Origin: Lytechinus variegatus
Taxonomy: Eukaryota; Echinodermata; Echinoidea; Temnopleuroida; Toxopneustidae
Assembly (NCBI RefSeq): GCF_018143015.1
Contig: NC_054742.1
Span: forward strand, 58,722,853-58,786,852
Length of the DNA: 64,000 nt
Reading direction: 5' to 3'
Shown here: positions 10,686-23,507 of the stretch, in pieces
How positions within the stretch are numbered: position 1 is the first letter of the stretch
How the letters are laid out: each line of letters opens with the position of its first letter
Position numbers and translations under genes: made by a program
Notes under the pieces: model-generated
Seen by the model: the letters and a program-made list of their open reading frames with translations, nothing else
Told to the model about the DNA's origin: nothing
Database searches by the model: none

Positions 10686-13600
10686 ATCCTTTTACTCGGT
10701 TCCATGAGCATTTACGAGTAATCCCTTTAATTCAAATGGCTAAATCAAGATCACTGTTGTATGCATATTTCTTAAGGAACCCTGACCAGGAACCAATCAA
10801 AATTGGTTTTTCATATTGGCAATCCGGCCATCGTCTTTTATGTGCCGGGGTCCAGGAATGGGAGCTGGGGAACATTTTATTCAAGGACTTAGAAAATGGT
10901 TTCATTTCACAAGTCATTTTTTTATCTGACAGTTATCATATTAACAGTGCGTCTCAGCCGATCAAAATCAAAGAAAAATATCAGATCTGACAAATTGTTG
11001 GGCGAGACTTATTGCTGACACACTTCCCCTAGGGAATATTTTACAATATGACTAGTCTGATTTATTCCATATTACTAGTTCAGTGGGTTCTTTTATGAGG
11101 AAAGACAGTCATTAAAGGCAATCAAATGAGGCATAGATAGTTGATGAAGTATACTTAATTTAATATCCCATACATTACAGCATTGATGGAAGAAAAGAAA
11201 ATCAATAAAAGCATTCCCATACTTGCTTCTTTCTAGAATAATTCATACTTTGTTATAAAGGAGGAGTAATATATCATGCAACAATCTTCAAAAGCACACA
11301 GGTAACCTGTATGCCATATATTATTCATTAGGAGGAAAACAAGATAATCATATGCATTACATAAATAGCAACTCACTAAAGCAGGATACGACAATTCTGG
11401 ACACAAAAGACTGAAACCAATCAAAGATGATGTAGAAGAGCAATTGAACAATAAGAACATTTTCAAAATTTTGTTTTGAATACCGTATTTTTGTTGTCGT
11501 TACTACTGTTATTATGCTCAAGAATAATTGCACATTTGTAATAAACTGAATTGAAATATCTTTTTTTCTTCACTGGATGTCAACACGATATGACGTTGGA
11601 TTACCTGCAGACAAGGACGACATGGTCATTGTACTAACATCATATTCAATAGGCAAAGTGAGTGCAAATGACCAGTAATGTCCAATTGAATAAAAGAGAT
11701 GTTCGTTTTTGGGGCACGAGTTTGCTGATGCTACAATTGCACCAACAAAACTAACTCCAAATCCCAATGATATACCACTTAAATAACACAATACCTCGGT
11801 CCAGAGTCAGTTTACTGGCCTTGTCATTGATATTAATGGGAGGCAAGATGGGACCATTTTCTTTCCAAATAATCCAAGACTTACCTCAATGTCTGGGTAT
11901 TTTGAATAGTTTTGTATAAGAAAGTATCCATAACGATACGAGTCCATTCAATTTAATGTATCAATAATTGATAAAGTCTTTTGGTCATCACTGCAATCTG
12001 TCGCACCCTGTTGGGGGTTTTCTCTAAGAATCACTCATTGTAGGTATGTCAATAAAGCATATTCTAACAAAAAACTCCTATGCATGTTATAAGGCAATTG
12101 CAACTAATATTACACATTAATATATATTCACTTAAATACAAACATGGCTCAGTAAGAAATATCGTTAAAAATCTCATAATAGCAAACCATAATTTATCAA
12201 AAAGAAGGCTCTCCAAAAAAATACAACGTACCAGCATAAACATTAAAATTAGTTGTTCATTACAAATTATAACCTGAAGATTCGAAGTGACGTTGCCGAT
12301 AAATCTGGGAAGGTACCCATCGACGGAGGCCCGTTTCATGAACAGAGAATATAAAAAGAAGCGGGCACTTCAGATCCCCAGGTGCAGAATATGTGCATTT
12401 ATTAAAAACAGTACAAGCTAAAGGAGTATTAGTTTTAGCAGTGATAAGAAAGTGAGGATGAAATGAAGATTAATTTCTTCATCAATAATATGAAGAGAAA
12501 GATAGTTATTAAGGGTCTGAAAGGGAAAGACTACTCCGACATCAAGGTGGTTTCATTAAAGCAGAGAAAGTGAAACATATCAATGATACATTTTGTAAAA
12601 ATCCATTTTAAAAGTTACATTTTTTTACATTTATTTTTTACATTTATAAAAATATGTGCACCCAAACCCAAGTATGTCATGTTTTATCAATTCCATAAAT
12701 GGGCATGTATTCATTGTTCAAAAAGTTGATTACAATTAATTCAGTTGTCATTGAAATAATGTACCTGATTAAATGCCGAATGCAAAAATTAACATCTCCT
12801 ATTTTCTAAGATAATCCACAGTTTCTCATGGAATTGACGGATGAAGGGCAAGGCGTGTATTGCATGTGACATCACAAAATCAAAGTCCATATCTATTGAT
12901 TTTGCTGTTCTTTGATGGATTTTTGCCAAACATCAATTAAAGTATGTTTCATTTTCTGCTGTTATCAAAACCAAACTTGAGGTCAGAGTGGATTCACCCT
13001 ATGGCACTGAGGAAGTAATGTCCCAGCACACCTGCCAAACTGACCCCAGACCGACCATAACTAATGCATTATATCCAATGACATAACATCAGTCGGTTTG
13101 AGGTCAGTTTCACTGGTGCACTTTAGCAGGAGTATCAAAACTGCTAATATATTTTTTTTCCATAGAATTGATTTACTGGATAGGGTGGGAGAGTCTCAGA
13201 ACCACATAAATCCTTCAATAAGGTACATTTAATGGGCTATTTCACGTTTGGCTATCTCATCAACATCAGGCTAAATGTATTACGTTCATCAGTTCTACAG
13301 AACAAAAACTGGAAAAGTGTGGACAAAGTTATCTCTGAGAGCCGATAGGTTCAGAAAGATTGGTTATTCTAACCATCAAATAATTCACTATGTATAGCGG
13401 TGAAATCCCTTAGGATCAAGTAATAAATTAGCATAATAATGACAGAGCGCATTTAAGTGTTGCATGCATTACATATTACTTTGGGAGTGCCTTCTTGTGA
13501 AATTTTTTTGTTTTGTTTCGGCTTGTGACTGCAATGGGTGATACAATGCCAAATTTCTATGAGTACATGTCTGGCAATTATTTTAATGGGCCATTCTTCG

Positions 13601-16600
13601 TCATGTGTGTGGCAGAAATTATGACACATCTTTACTTAAATAAGATATAACTTTTACACATTTTTGAGATTTATAACAAATTATGATTATTTTAAGTTTA
13701 ATTTCGTTTTAAAATTAAACTTTCAAAGTCATGCTTCTGTGTGAAGTCACACACGAGACCCACTTCATTTGACCTCTGACCTTGAACCTGCATATTGGAG
13801 ACAGCAAAAAATAATTCAAATGATTGCTGACTAAACATGTTAATGTTATAGAACCTTTGATTAACTAAATGTCTAAAAAAAAATATTTATAACTAATAAA
13901 ATCAAGATTTGTCACAATTTTGGTCACATACATGACCAAGAATGGTCCTAATGATGATTTGGGCATGTACATGTACGTTCTGGCTAGATGATAGATCCTA
14001 ATATAAAGGAAAATAATACTTGATGAAAAAGTGAGATTAAATTAAACAGATAATACATTTTTTTAGAAATCTGACAATCGAGTAACTTAAATGTATCTAA
14101 AACATGACACTATTCTGTGAAGCAATAAGTGAAGCTTTTCTTTGCGAGTATAATAGTACTAAATTGAGCAATCCCATTTTTCTATAATCATTTCTCTGCA
14201 TTTCCATCTTTGTAAAAAATACCTGAATCTATACGACTTGGATAACACACTGCATGTACATATAACTTTAATGCTTCAAACACTTCAGAAAAGAGGAAAA
14301 TCAATATAAAGAGATCTGTTAGCCATTTCTTAACAAAGATTCCATTTAAGGGTAATTTTAGTGGGTGCCATCTACAGTTGCACCTTCACAAATCTGCTAG
14401 ATCCATATTGTTTGCAAGATTCCATGTCATAAAAATCTAAACTCTCCTAATATGGACTTGATGTTTGTGATTTTTTTGTTCTTTTTCACCCGATTGCTAC
14501 ATTGTTTTAACTATTTCTTTTGAGAAGAAATGAAGAAAATATTGAGTATTTAATATAAGTAAAAGTGAGAATACATATATGGAATAAATATCTATATTGG
14601 TGAGCAAATGATTTTGGAAAAAGAATATTCAGCATGAAATTTTGAGGTTGGGGGTATTTCTTGCCTTTCCTTATTACAATTAGTTGTATATTTAAGCATT
14701 CCCGTGCCCTTTTCAAGCTTGAAATATATCTTTTTCTCAAAATGACTAAAATGCAAGAAGGAAAATATCAGAATTTAACAATAAGATAAAGAAGAAATCT
14801 ACAGAATGCTTTCAGTAAATGGTAATACATGTACTTCATTTCTTATACTAAGTTGAGGGTTTCAAGTGGCTACTAAATACAGGAAAGCACATGTACTTGA
14901 TAAAGAGGCTAACCTTATTTTGCATATATGAAGGGGGGGGGGGGTAAGAGAGCATTACACAGATTAATATTTGGCATTTCCAATAGTATATACTCAACCA
15001 CACTCAATCCTTAGCATTCTAAGTTATTTTTTCCATTTTCATTAATCTAAATTACATAAAATTAATAGGTTATACCTATGTAAAAGGAAAATGCAGCGAT
15101 TTTAGGGAGAGCCTAAAGCCCAAATAAAGTTTCGCTAAAAGGTGATTGAATTGTCAAAATTTGAATTTGAACCAGATGAAATTAAAAAAAAAATAATCAC
15201 AAGTTGTGTGAAATGTGTGGTGTAAAATGTTATACATACTTGCAGAATCAAAAATGAAAATGCCTGAAGTGATTAAGGTTGGGTCCCTGAGAATTTCTCA
15301 ATTTTGCTTTTTTGTTATTAAACCACTTCTCAATGATGAAACAGGATGCCCTATTTAAATTAAATCTTTAGTAAAGGGTTTGAAATTGAACAAAGGAGAG
15401 ACATCACAGGGAAAGGGGCAATGGGGAAAAATATATTAACTGAGGGCAAGGAATATTCATACTCAAATCAATACTACATGTATATTTGATAAAGTTATGA
15501 CTTTTCTTACTTCCTAGTTAACTAAATAGAATGGTTCCTTTTGTGTATCAATGATAACATGAATAATATGAGGGTTTATACAGTTCCAGGATTGGAACAT
15601 AAAATAAAATCATGGCATTTTTGTCATACATGTATCATTTGCCTCTGCTTTAAGAACACACTGCAGTATAATTAATATAATTGCGTAGCCCTCAGAATAT
15701 TAATACTGAGGGGGCCAATCACGGTATATAAGGAATATATTAAATCTTTTTTTTTTTTAAAGAAATGTTATGATGATGCCAAAATCAGGAGCAGGGATTT
15801 TTTAAATTCCTAACAGCTCACAAAAATTACATTCCTTAATTAAGCACAGTTACAAAAACAAAATGAATTCTTCCAACAATTATGATATGCATATTATATA
15901 TCAAGTACAATAACTTACCAATAATACAAAGCAGTCTCCTTATGAAACTATTTTTGCATTCTCTGTCTTATCATTTTAAAAAAGGAGAGCCCTTATGTGC
16001 ATGTAATAAGCTCAGTACTACTTCCACATCACTCATGTTAGCCCTATAATAATATCTGTTTCGATAAAATGCTAATTCAAATAAAAATGCTTTAATTAAA
16101 TATAAAGGCAAAAACACTTCAAATTCCTGATGTTTTTAATCGTTTTGAAATGTCCTAAACCTTGCTTTGAATAATGCAGTTTCCCATAGCATCTATAAAA
16201 ACTAGATTACTTTGAATCTGAATCACACCATACATGATCGGATTGGACAATAATTTAGAGTTGAGCATAATACAATTTTAAAATCATCCTCCCCCCCAAA
16301 AAAAAAAAGCATGAAAAGCTGGAGTACATCTGATGAAACAAGGCAATTAAACTAATATACATGTAATTTAAAATGCATATATAAAGTAATTAAGAGGAAA
16401 TTTGAATCAGATATGATTTACAGTTGCACTGTATATGTGAAAATACAAATTGAATTAAACTGAACAGGCATAACTTAAAGAAAACACTCCAATTATAAAA
16501 TGCTCAAGTCTAACACATAAATACAGAGAAGGACCATACAGTGTATGCTTATGCACCTTTGTATAGCATCTTGTCTATAATATTGTCCAGAATTTAATAT

Positions 16601-17124
16601 AGCAGCACCTGATGGTAGTCATACCACTTGATTTTAAAAAAATTGACAGGTAAAGAGATATGAAGAAAAAAAAATCAGTTTGTCCATACTACAGTAGCAG
16701 AAGTCACGCTAGCTTCTCGTGGCACTACAGTGGATAAATATCAAAGCTACATGTTGGAGGCTTTGATCCATGCCTTCAAATGTCCAAGCAGATATGACCC
16801 AAATCTGTCTACATTTTGGTTTATCAATACAGCATTAAACACCACGTTGGAAGATTGACTAGTTATAGTAGTAGTAGTAACTCTTGAAAGCATTTTCAAA
16901 TGTATACGTACCCAATGTAAAGCCTACCATGCAGTCCCTACTAAAAAAACGTGGGACCATGATTAAAAAAAATCAACAACAAATGTACACACATACAAGT
17001 ATAACAAATGATCAATGTTTGCGTTGTGGCAAATATAATAATACCCTCCCACACAAACTACCAGCAACAGGTACACCCATCAAATACATGAATAAAATAT
17101 CTATGATAAAATGACTCTTGACCG
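10686..17124. other. Non-coding stretch between the peptidase and ZFAND-type genes
   Basis: AT-rich, with stops in all frames and no recognisable protein. Part may be the 3' UTR of the ZFAND-type gene, whose stop is at 17125. Contents noted: an eroded snapback copy at about 10900-11030, a half-element at about 12840-13000, and a G tract at 14934. No RNA gene recognised. Confidence 0.55.
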
Positions 17125-19207
17125 CTACAGCTTCTGGATTTTTTCTCCAACTACTACTGGATTATTTTTCCTAATTTCCTCTTGGCCATGTGAGCGGTAG
17201 TCAAATGAACAATTGTGTTTGTCTGAGTAGCGGTGTATACTGCAGTAGAGGCCTCCACATCGACACTCGAAACCTGAAAAAACATGAACACAAAATGATA
17301 TGATAAATGAAATATATTGAATGATATTGTTACAGAGTAATCCAGGCAATGAGATGGTGCTTACTAGATAATCATAATGTGAAAAATATCAATTGTACAA
17401 TTAAGCTTAACTGTAAAGCTAAATATATAGTGAACCATGAACAAGTATAACTAGTGTGTTTACATATATAAATCATAACTGTAAATATAATTGAATATAT
17501 AGTACTATGCTTAATAAAGCTAAATATATATGAACATGAATAAGTATACATTGTGAATATTAATTGTTTACATATACATAAAATCATAACTGTAAATATT
17601 AATTGTATCTCTTTCGCTACACTCCAAGACATCATATTCTTGCTTTATAAAACCAATAACAATTTTCAATAATCTTTAAAAGGACACATAGTTCTTCTAA
17701 TTCATGGTTTGCTTTGTGGGATGTGATGATCAGAGAAGAGATGAAGTCCTGACTGCAGTCACCACTGCCAGATCAATATTATACTAAAAGTTTCAAATAA
17801 TGACCTGTGATCCTAAAATCTCATTAGGGTGGTGTTTCATAAAGCTGTTCGTGAAGTTACGCACAACTTTATGCACAACTGGAACCTGTTCTTGGGCGCC
17901 AAATCAGTTACATAGGGATATACATGTAGCATTTAGCACAAGAAATGGTCACCAGTCGTGTGTAAAGTCATTTGTAACTTACGAACAGCTTTATGAAACA
18001 GGCCCCAGATTGTCACTAAAACTTGCATACACGAACCAACAAGGCCAAGTTTGAAGTTGGTCCTTCAGTTACAGCAAAAAACCAAAACCGGACTGTTGGA
18101 CGGACGATCTGAAAACCATATAAATGCCTCCAGCAACCACCTGCAGTGGGCAGAGGCATCAAAATTGACAAACTACCCTCAGGGATAAAGTAGCAAATTT
18201 GGAATAGGACACATTTGCCTTACCTGTAAGGCCAACCTTTTTACGGCATGTGTGACATCTATTTCTCTTTTTCTTGCCCTTCTCATTTCCATCACTCGAA
18301 TCTTGTGAGTCTGATACTGACGGTGAGGCGCCTCCCTGGGGTTGCGAGTCGGACTTTGTCGGTGAGCTGCACTCCTCTTCTTCTGGTGCCTCTACCCGTT
18401 CGTTTGCAGGGGCGATGGAAGTGACCGTTGTAGCGGTGGTGGTAGTTGTCGCAGTGGCGAGAGAGGCTTCCGGTGCTATGGTGCTTGGTGTTTGTGTCGA
18501 TGAGTTTGCACTTGTTGTATTATTAGACACTGAAAACAAGACAGAAAATTATGCCATGAAACTATGCATGGTGATTTTGTGAGATTTTTGTTCCTTCTAG
18601 GGAAAGGTGGAAGAACACAATCCTCTCCAGAAGGCTGCTATACAAAATTTGAAATTCAGAGGGGGGGACATGTTAAGCCAATCCCATCCCCCGGGATCGC
18701 TGCCCATTCATGAAGCGCAGAAGGTGAAAATGAAAGTATGAAATTACTTCTATTAATTTTGCAAATCACTATTGCTATAACAGGACAAACCCCCTTGATT
18801 CTCTCATAAATTGAAAAATAACTTACATGTATAACGTCTCCCCCAAGAATAACACATTTTAATACCCAAATACCAACTCCTTTGGTGGACAACCTCCCAA
18901 ATCCAAGGGAGTTGTCCTCGAATGACTTATCTTAGAATTCACCATATATACTGATTTTTTCAAACAGAAGCGAAAGGAATGGATGGACAAAAAAATTGAA
19001 AAAAATACAACTGGGGTGAATCACTCAAATAAAGAGATAAAGCATTCAATTACCAAGAGGTTGGACAGGTGAATTCTGTTTTTTCCTCATATAATCCTTA
19101 TGACATTTAGAGCACATTCCCTCTGTTGCAGCGCTTCCGTAGAAGCCACATCCGTTCCGGCAGAGATTCGCCTGCATCTCTTTACTACCATTGCTACTAT
19201 CCATCAT
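17125..19207 (-). CDS. ZFAND6: A20/AN1 zinc-finger protein, ZFAND5/6 type
   Basis: Three coding exons on the minus strand (19207-19054, 18529-18224, 17273-17125) join in phase with GT..AG borders to give 202 residues, close to human ZFAND5/6 (about 210). The N-terminal A20 finger has Cys16, Cys20, Cys32 and Cys35 around [14 protein letters not shown]. The middle is Ser/Thr/Glu-rich and probably disordered. The C-terminal AN1 finger runs from Cys143 ([17 protein letters not shown]) to Cys175, and the protein ends [12 protein letters not shown]. Known family members bind ubiquitin chains and assist proteasomal turnover. FECRCG and VVVGEKIQK favour ZFAND6 over ZFAND5, but invertebrates may have one gene for both. 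Two in-frame ATGs (19207, 19204) are adjacent; the second has A at -3 and G at +4. A good acceptor precedes the exon at 19216-19218, so an upstream non-coding exon is expected. Confidence 0.93.
17410..17610 (-). repeat. Degenerate ~105-bp tandem repeat in ZFAND-type intron 2
   Basis: GCTAAATATATA recurs about 101 bp apart and ATCATAACTGTAAATAT about 112 bp apart, giving two irregular AT-rich copies between the last two coding exons. Confidence 0.65.
17828..18010. mobile_element. Snapback element, TTTCATAAAGCTGTTC family, copy 2
   Basis: GTGTTTCATAAAGCTGTTCG at the left is inverted as CGAACAGCTTTATGAAACAG at the right, with CACCAGTCGTGTGTAAAGTC in the right arm. It lies within the intron between the last two ZFAND-type coding exons. 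Confidence 0.8.
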
Positions 19208-20343
19208 AACCGTATCTGCATGAGAATAAAATATAAAAATATGTTCGTGACAATTTCTGTATTACACATGAAAATTATGAAAATTTAGACTCATATTCAG
19301 ATCCTGGTAAGGTAAATTTCTTTGTACATGTAATGTAAATGTACATATTGGAATTTTTAGGGTAGGCATTTAATGTAAATTACATGCATATTTTGGCATA
19401 CAAACAATACATAATTTACAGTATCACAATTTATTGTAACATGAGGGTACAGTATACAGATAAAATCCAAATTCTACATACTATTACTAAGAAAAGAGAG
19501 AAATGGTCTAGTTATTTATTTAGTTTTACTTTGTGGACCATGTGAATATACTTGTCAAATAGCATAGAAAATACATAAGGGTTCAGGTGATTTTATCCTC
19601 TGGACAGCCCAAATCGCCTGTCAACTTCTCCAAATTACATGCTTTGGGGCAACCATCTATCCAAGAGTTGCCCCAAGATCTGCCACAAACAACAGTCAAG
19701 ACGAACTAGAAAATCAATAATCTTTTTATGGCAGAATGATATTTGCATTTACTGCATAATTGCTCATTATGTACACAAGAAATCTCCCTTAAAATAAAAG
19801 AAATACATGTAGCTGACTCAGATACTGCCCCATTGCAAAAAAAAGAAAAAGAAATAGCCCCTAAAATTTGAGATTCATTTCCTTTCCTATACTTTTCACA
19901 TATTTTTTCATTGTATGTAAAAGCTTTTGGACTTATCATAAAACCTCATGTTCTCTCAAAATATATTGACCTAAAATGACCTGAAGTTGAATTTAACCCA
20001 GAGACCTGAAATTCTTCTCATATGATTGGTGATTGTGTACCTGATAATCATAACAATTAACAATCATGTCCCAGTTTCATGGAATAGGAACTCAAAATCT
20101 TAGCCTCCTGATTGACTTTTGCTGCTGACACTGTAGTATAAGAATATTAACCTTTACATGTATATAATGTAGATTACTTTGCCTTGTGAATCACATACAT
20201 GTACATGGATTACATAGATAAGAAAAATCAACATGTACGCTAATGCAGTCTTGTTGTCATGTGTACACACAACCACGCTTTATCATGATGGGTAAATTAG
20301 ATGTAGGTGAATAAAAAATTCTTTAAATATGCATACCCGTATA

Positions 20344-20400
20344 TATTGGTATATAACTTAAATATATCACATGTACATATATTTAAGTTATATACCAATA
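20344..20400. repeat. Perfect 24-bp-stem hairpin
   Basis: TATTGGTATATAACTTAAAT continues to 20367 and is perfectly mirrored at 20377-20400, with a 9-base loop CACATGTAC. No mismatch in the stem. Confidence 0.95.
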
Positions 20401-21654
20401 CATGTGGGATAAAAAATGGACTTATATGTGACCATGTATCTCAAATGCATGAAGGGGTACAAATGTCATCAGGGGGATGTTTAACAGATTTAAGATTTAG
20501 AAGTGACTTAAATTCATGCTTAAATGGGCACATGATATTTAACATGCAATCTCATTGTTTAAGCAGTACTTACATGTAGCGAGCGTTTTTCTAACATGAT
20601 GTGACCAATGCGATGTTAAGCTACATGTACTATATATACCACATGCAACTCAAGGCACACTTAATTCTTTGTGAAGTGTAACTTAAATTATACTAAAATG
20701 TCAACAGTAACACCCACATGATATTAAAAATCTGATTGGTGGCAGTAAGCGTCTCATGCACATGATGTGACCAATGCAGTAATACATACTGTATACAACT
20801 GAAATTTATGACTTAGATCTTAACACCCCCAGGTCTGATTTTTAACATCAATTTTTCACCTGCTTGCAAAACTCACCTGTCTAGTTAAAAATCCCTGGAG
20901 ACAAAAATGCGATTGACCCTTTCTTGGGTTACTGCACAGGTACACGATGCACTCCTGAGTTCAAGGCTATATTCTGCTTGTCATTAATAATCAATTTGTT
21001 GGAAACTGGGCTTCTTTTTAATGAAAGATCCACTCAAAAATACATTTCTTGTGAAGACAATGATTCAGTCATCTGCTTCATTCACTTTTTCCGAACTTGT
21101 TTTTGAATGCAGCTGGAGAAATGAAAATAAATCAAATTGAAAAATATAACACAATGTTAATACCATTACCAACAAAATTGCCTTCGCAAGAGCATGTTTA
21201 CATATTATTAAAATTGTGCACATTTCCTTTAAAGGCCAGCGCACACTAAACAATGCAATGAATAGGAAACAATCTTTTAATATGATTTATAAACATTTTT
21301 TACATTGCTTTTTGCATTAAATGTGAATGTTCCAAGTAGTAAAATTATTCCACTTTGAAGAATCTGCATAATGCTAGAATTACCAAACTTAGAATCCTGC
21401 TTTTTATGCAAGTTCTGCAGTTGGACTTTAGTCCAAATCGGCTCAAGTCGCAGCCAATGGTGGTGCCATTTCAATTTGCAATTGAATTTGCTTTGAATCT
21501 TACTGGGAAGCTGAAAATAGACTGGAAGTGTGAGTATTTATAATTATTCAGAACTTCGATCATTAAGTTTTAATAGGTTGGAACGTTCCCATCAAATGCT
21601 ATTACTTGTTAATTTGAAAATCAGATCTGAAAGGATAGTGTAGTGCGCACCAGG

Positions 21655-22138
21655 CTTAAATGGGAAGTTCATTCTGACAAAATATTTATAACTGTATATT
21701 AAAGAAAAAATGATATTGGTGAGGGTTTGAGGAAAATCCATCAAAGATTAAAAAAGCTATTAGAAGTTTAATTTTTTTTATTCATGACATATAGGAGTAG
21801 CATATCGTGAATTTAAAAAAATCAATGAAATGTCACTTTCTCTAGAAATTGAAAATTGTATTGAACTTTTTAATGAGCTTTAGTATATCAATCAACAAAT
21901 CATTTCGCACACGCTCGTGAAAGAAAAAATATTTAGTCATCATATGCCATTAAAAATTGAAACTCATGCATTTTAACAAAACATATTGGCAAGCTGCTCG
22001 TATATAACGTTACAAATCAATAATTCAAAATTCTAAAGACTTTCTCATTTTATGATTGATTTTCCTGAAACCTTTACCAATATTTTTTGTCTGGTATTTT
22101 CAAAACAAACTTTTTGTCAGGGTAAACTTCCCCTTCAC
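21655..22138. mobile_element. Inverted-repeat MITE-like element
   Basis: The left AAATGGGAAGTTCATTCTGA matches the inverse of the right TCAGGGTAAACTTCCCCTTC. The interior has GAGGAAAATCCATCAAAG, a word shared with the other TTAA-type elements in the window. About 480 bp, non-coding. Confidence 0.6.
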
Positions 22139-23507
22139 ATGCAAAACAGTTGGTCACTCTGAGGGTAGATGAACCTTCAAGGCCATGCCCTGCCATCATA
22201 GTGAAGTACATGTAGATGTTTATGTACAGTATGGAATGGCATGTACCATACTTTACATGTACATGTAAAACAATGTTTGAAAATGTGTGTACACCCAGAA
22301 TAAGGGGGTGTATCATACATGTAATGCTGTTTGTAAATTATACACAACTTTATGCATGGCTGATGACTGAGATACCCTTATGTCTTTGTTCATGTGTGAT
22401 GAGATGAATGATCTTGAACTATCATGTCCTCTCAGAACAAGTTCTGTACAGAATAGACATAACTTCATACAAAGCCTCTACCATAGACAGTTTACGTTTT
22501 TTCATTATATGATAGCACTTCACTGAGCATTTCTATGGCTTTAAGATCACATACATACAGTAGTACCTTGGGTACCAAATAAAATTCTCATACTCAAGGA
22601 TACCTCTCACCAATGTTTTATAGGTAACCAGACAATAGTATGTATAATGTGGTCATAGCAAGAACAAGGTTGGTTTTGGGGACAGCACTTGCTACATGTA
22701 CATGGGAGCGGAATTCCAATTCAAAGTCAACAATAACTTCCAAGTCCGTCTCTTCACAGACTTCTTCAAGCATACATGTAGCACCATCAAGCTGGTACTG
22801 AAAATGTAAGCTCCATGTGAAGAGAATTACACTTGGAAGCACTGAACTCAAGTTGCCATTTCCCTGAGACCTTACCTAACAAGGACACTATTTACTTTTA
22901 CTTTTACTATTTACTTTTACGTCCACCGTTTTCATTTCTTATATCATTACGCAGGCCTAATTATGCTGGAATATCATTTGTATTTTATACTTCAATTTGT
23001 TTTGCATGTTTTTTTTATTATTGATGTACATATATATATTTCATATGTATATTTGATGTATTTGTATTGTACTCACTGATTTTCGAAATAAAATGAGTAA
23101 ATAAACTAAACTAACTTATCTACATGTATGAAGGTCACTGGTAGAGCTCTATCACTTCTTCATGTACATTGTACATGTACGACTTGATTAAAACATTTTT
23201 GAAAGTCTTTTTAAAAGAATTAGTTTGTGACCTTTGTTTGGTCCTAGATATTTGCTCAAGTGATCATTACAGTCCGATATAGTATCACCCAAAAATTATG
23301 AAGTTAAGGTAACTGTGCCATCCAAATGATCCAATGGTAACTTTCATGGAATCCTTGATTCTGATTGGCTGTTGATCAGCGTTACCAAGGTAGTTACAAC
23401 TTACAAATAACTTTTATGCAACAGGCCCCAGGTCTGCATTATTTCCTGTGGAGGCATTATGTGCACACGTAGCCATACTAGTTGGCCATAGAGGTGTTGT
23501 GTTGTAG

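Larger units (their letters stand above)
19216..23487. other. Non-coding stretch upstream of ZFAND-type coding exons (probably intron)
   Basis: No protein family is recognised. The stretch is unusually rich in ACATGTA/TACATGTAC words. It holds the hairpin at 20344, the inverted-repeat element at 21655 and, at 23325-23430, a diverged half of a snapback ending GCAACAGGCCCCA. If the first exon is near 29.3 kb, all of this is intronic. Confidence 0.5.

Noticed and set aside
11570-11791. Minus-strand frame with a hydrophobic stretch (GISLGFGVSFVGAIVASANS) between plausible splice sites, faintly like DRAM/TMEM150 proteins
   Set aside because: The neighbouring candidate pieces (12270-12340 and 11400-11440) do not join it in a consistent phase, and the similarity is too short to trust.
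12064-12339. Minus-strand frame starting MKRASVDGYLPRFIGNVTSN
   Set aside because: It turns into AT-rich random sequence after a possible donor, and no family is recognised.
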